Positions 12,612-13,473 of a stretch of DNA of 13,473 nucleotides are shown in pieces. Source of the stretch: Lachnospiraceae bacterium (GTDB taxonomy: Bacteria > Bacillota_A > Clostridia > Lachnospirales > Lachnospiraceae). The stretch covers positions 1 through 13,473 of the forward strand of contig VSNT01000107.1 of assembly GCA_009774465.1 (NCBI GenBank), in the 5' to 3' direction. Every line of letters begins with the position of its first letter. Position 1 is the first letter of the stretch. A program made the position numbers and the translations under genes. A model generated the notes under the pieces. The model was not told where the DNA came from. It made no database searches and saw nothing but the letters and a program-made list of their open reading frames with translations.

Positions 12612-12902
12612 TGCGTTGTTGGTACCTCCGCAATATTTGGTATAGGGGTTAAATTTAAAATGTTCAAAGCTAAGCTAATCATGGATAATCATAGAATTAT
12701 CATTTTTCGCACCCCTATATCAGATAAACTTTGTAATCCACCAGCTAATGGGCCTTTTTATTGTTGCTGAACTAAAACTGCATAAGTGGTGGAGCGCTTG
12801 AAGAAGCATTGGTGTCGTACAATGTGGTGAAAACCTGCAAAGTGCATAGAGTTAAAAAATTTAGGTAAAAAGCTGTTAGTGACGACACACTAGCAGTTTT
12901 TT
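12612..12902 (+). ncRNA. Candidate structured RNA, about 290 nt
   Basis: Region following the promoter-like sequence. It contains a 13-bp stem (12637-12649 paired with 12711-12723, with two G-U pairs; its core TATAGGGGT/ACCCCTATA is perfect) enclosing an inner GATAAT/ATTATC pair, and ends at CTGTTAGTG (12873-12881), loop ACGACA, CACTAGCAG (12888-12896) then six T. That is a promoter-to-terminator unit without a protein. I cannot assign it to a known RNA class, and it could be a decayed gene. Confidence 0.35.
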
Positions 12903-13072
12903 GTTGTCTTAAAGCGTCTAAAACAGCAGCTGGAAATGCATTAGCGCAAACGCCTTCTAGGAGGAAAAAATAATATCCAACAAATGATGAAATGGTAGCG
13001 CAGATTAAAGAATTAACTGTCAAATTATCTACCATTCAGGATAACTGATATTCCTGGCTGTACTTTCACGGG

Positions 13073-13111
13073 AACAGACTGCTCCCCGCCAGAAGCGGTC
13101 TGTTTCTTTTT
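13073..13111 (+). terminator. Intrinsic terminator, plus strand
   Basis: AACAGACTGC (13073-13082) and GCGGTCTGTT (13095-13104) pair with one G-U, the 12-nt loop is TCCCCGCCAGAA, and TTCTTTTT follows. It ends the rightward signals of the gene-poor region and lies before the convergent HTH gene. Confidence 0.65.
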
Positions 13112-13178
13112 AAAGCGCCTCTTTATACACCTCAATATTCCTTTCACTCCCTCACCTCCCTCTTGTCCATTATTTTGT

Positions 13179-13430
13179 TCAATTCTTTTCCCTATGCTTT
13201 TTTTGTTTCCCTTTCGTATCTTTTAAAGTTACTTCTTTTGCAAAAAAAATTTCCATAGGATTTTTTATATTTAATACATCAATCATAATTTGTATTTCAT
13301 CACTTCCAAAAACCCCTCTTTGCATGCGAAGATAAAACGTCTTTGGCGTTATCCCGATTGCTTTAGCAATGTCTGTTTGCGTTTTTTTATTTTCCGCAAT
13401 AATTCCCCTAAGTTTATCTGTTTTTATCAA
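13179..13430 (-). CDS. Small phage repressor-like HTH protein
   Basis: The 83-aa product has a Cro/CI-like helix-turn-helix: KLRGIIAENKKTQTDIAKAI, then GITPKTFYLRMQRGVFGSDE, followed by a short helical tail IQIMIDVLNIKNPMEIFF. Such small proteins commonly act as phage lysogeny or copy-number regulators. Start is TTG at 13430, because GGAGGTGAT is the ribosome site; a GTG at 13439 lies inside that site and is unlikely. A perfect palindrome covers the promoter region just upstream, and an imperfect copy of it lies in the 3' part of the gene (13216-13232), so autoregulation is likely. Other targets in the window were not found. Confidence 0.75.
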   Translation of the reverse strand: MIKTDKLRGIIAENKKTQTDIAKAIGITPKTFYLRMQRGVFGSDEIQIMIDVLNIKNPMEIFFAKEVTLKDTKGKQKKHREKN

Positions 13431-13443
13431 AATAATCACCTCC

Positions 13444-13462
13444 AGTAACTTTAAAAGTTACT
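13444..13462. promoter_or_regulatory. Operator palindrome of the HTH regulator
   Basis: AGTAACTTT-A-AAAGTTACT, a perfect 9+1+9 palindrome, lies between the ribosome site of the HTH gene and its -10 sequence, overlapping the expected transcription start. It is the natural binding site for the HTH protein itself, which is inferred. Confidence 0.65.
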
Positions 13463-13465
13463 TTC

Positions 13466-13471
13466 ATTATA
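13466..13471 (-). promoter_or_regulatory. -10 element of the HTH gene
   Basis: TATAAT on the minus strand, at the right edge of the window. The -35 lies outside the window. Confidence 0.55.
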
Positions 13472-13473
13472 TC

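Larger units (their letters stand above)
12426..13178. other. Gene-poor region, about 750 bp
   Basis: No minus-strand protein gene is supported here. A 5-1-5 palindrome CCCAAATTGGG lies at 12535-12545. A plus-strand AGGAGG at about 12960 is followed by a short frame (MVAQIKELTVKLSTIQDN, stop at 13046), and upstream of that are only broken frames. These plus-strand signals suggest a structured RNA or remains of a gene that once ran rightward. Confidence 0.5.

Noticed and set aside
12772..13035. Minus-strand frame of 87 aa, partly hydrophobic
   Set aside because: No ribosome site before the ATG at 13035, and the frame runs through a terminator-like hairpin; composition looks accidental.
12426..13178. 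Possible CRISPR array or tRNA in the gene-poor region
   Set aside because: No regularly spaced repeats and no cloverleaf or CCA end could be found by eye.

Overview
The window looks like the early/replication and accessory part of a prophage, phage-plasmid or related mobile element from a low-GC Firmicute, most likely a gut clostridium of the Lachnospiraceae type. The reasons are strong AGGAGG-type ribosome binding sites, TTG and GTG starts, tightly packed and overlapping small genes, and family types typical of clostridial phages (DUF551, DUF1492/ArpU-like, HNH, GIY-YIG, PcfJ). The species is inferred, not shown. Every protein gene I support lies on the minus strand, so the operon reads from right to left.

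Right end (about 13.47-12.43 kb): a small helix-turn-helix regulator with a perfect 19-bp palindrome over its promoter, then about 750 bp without a supportable protein gene. That stretch carries plus-strand signals: a promoter-like pair, a 13-bp long-range stem and two terminator-like hairpins. It may encode a structured RNA or be the remains of a plus-strand gene.

Middle (about 12.43-5.2 kb, visibly more GC-rich): several small phage-type ORFs, then a replication-like block. It contains a HUH (rolling-circle) replication initiator, a protein built like RNase HI but lacking catalytic residues, a PcfK/AcrIIA9-like protein, a PcfJ-like protein, a large HTH protein and an HNH protein. Stops and starts overlap (ATGA, TAATG), so translation is probably coupled. 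Directly upstream of the Rep gene, the plus strand has a well-formed promoter followed about 70 bp later by an intrinsic terminator, predicting a counter-transcribed RNA of about 66 nt. The sense transcript there can fold into three hairpins, the last being a terminator 40 nt before the Rep start. This is the layout of plasmid copy-number attenuators of the pT181/pIP501 kind and is the most interesting finding.

Left (about 5.2-1.18 kb, AT-rich): an array of small phage accessory genes. Many boundaries carry the same short palindrome TAAA(A/C)TTTA, and three copies sit at a fixed 13-nt distance before the start codon, as start-associated repeats. One tandem-HTH gene looks frameshifted. The array ends with a DUF551 protein, a GIY-YIG nuclease-like protein and a DUF1492/ArpU-like late regulator. 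Far left is a separate 272-aa gene of unknown function with a glycine-rich hydrophobic segment, possibly a cargo or defence gene.
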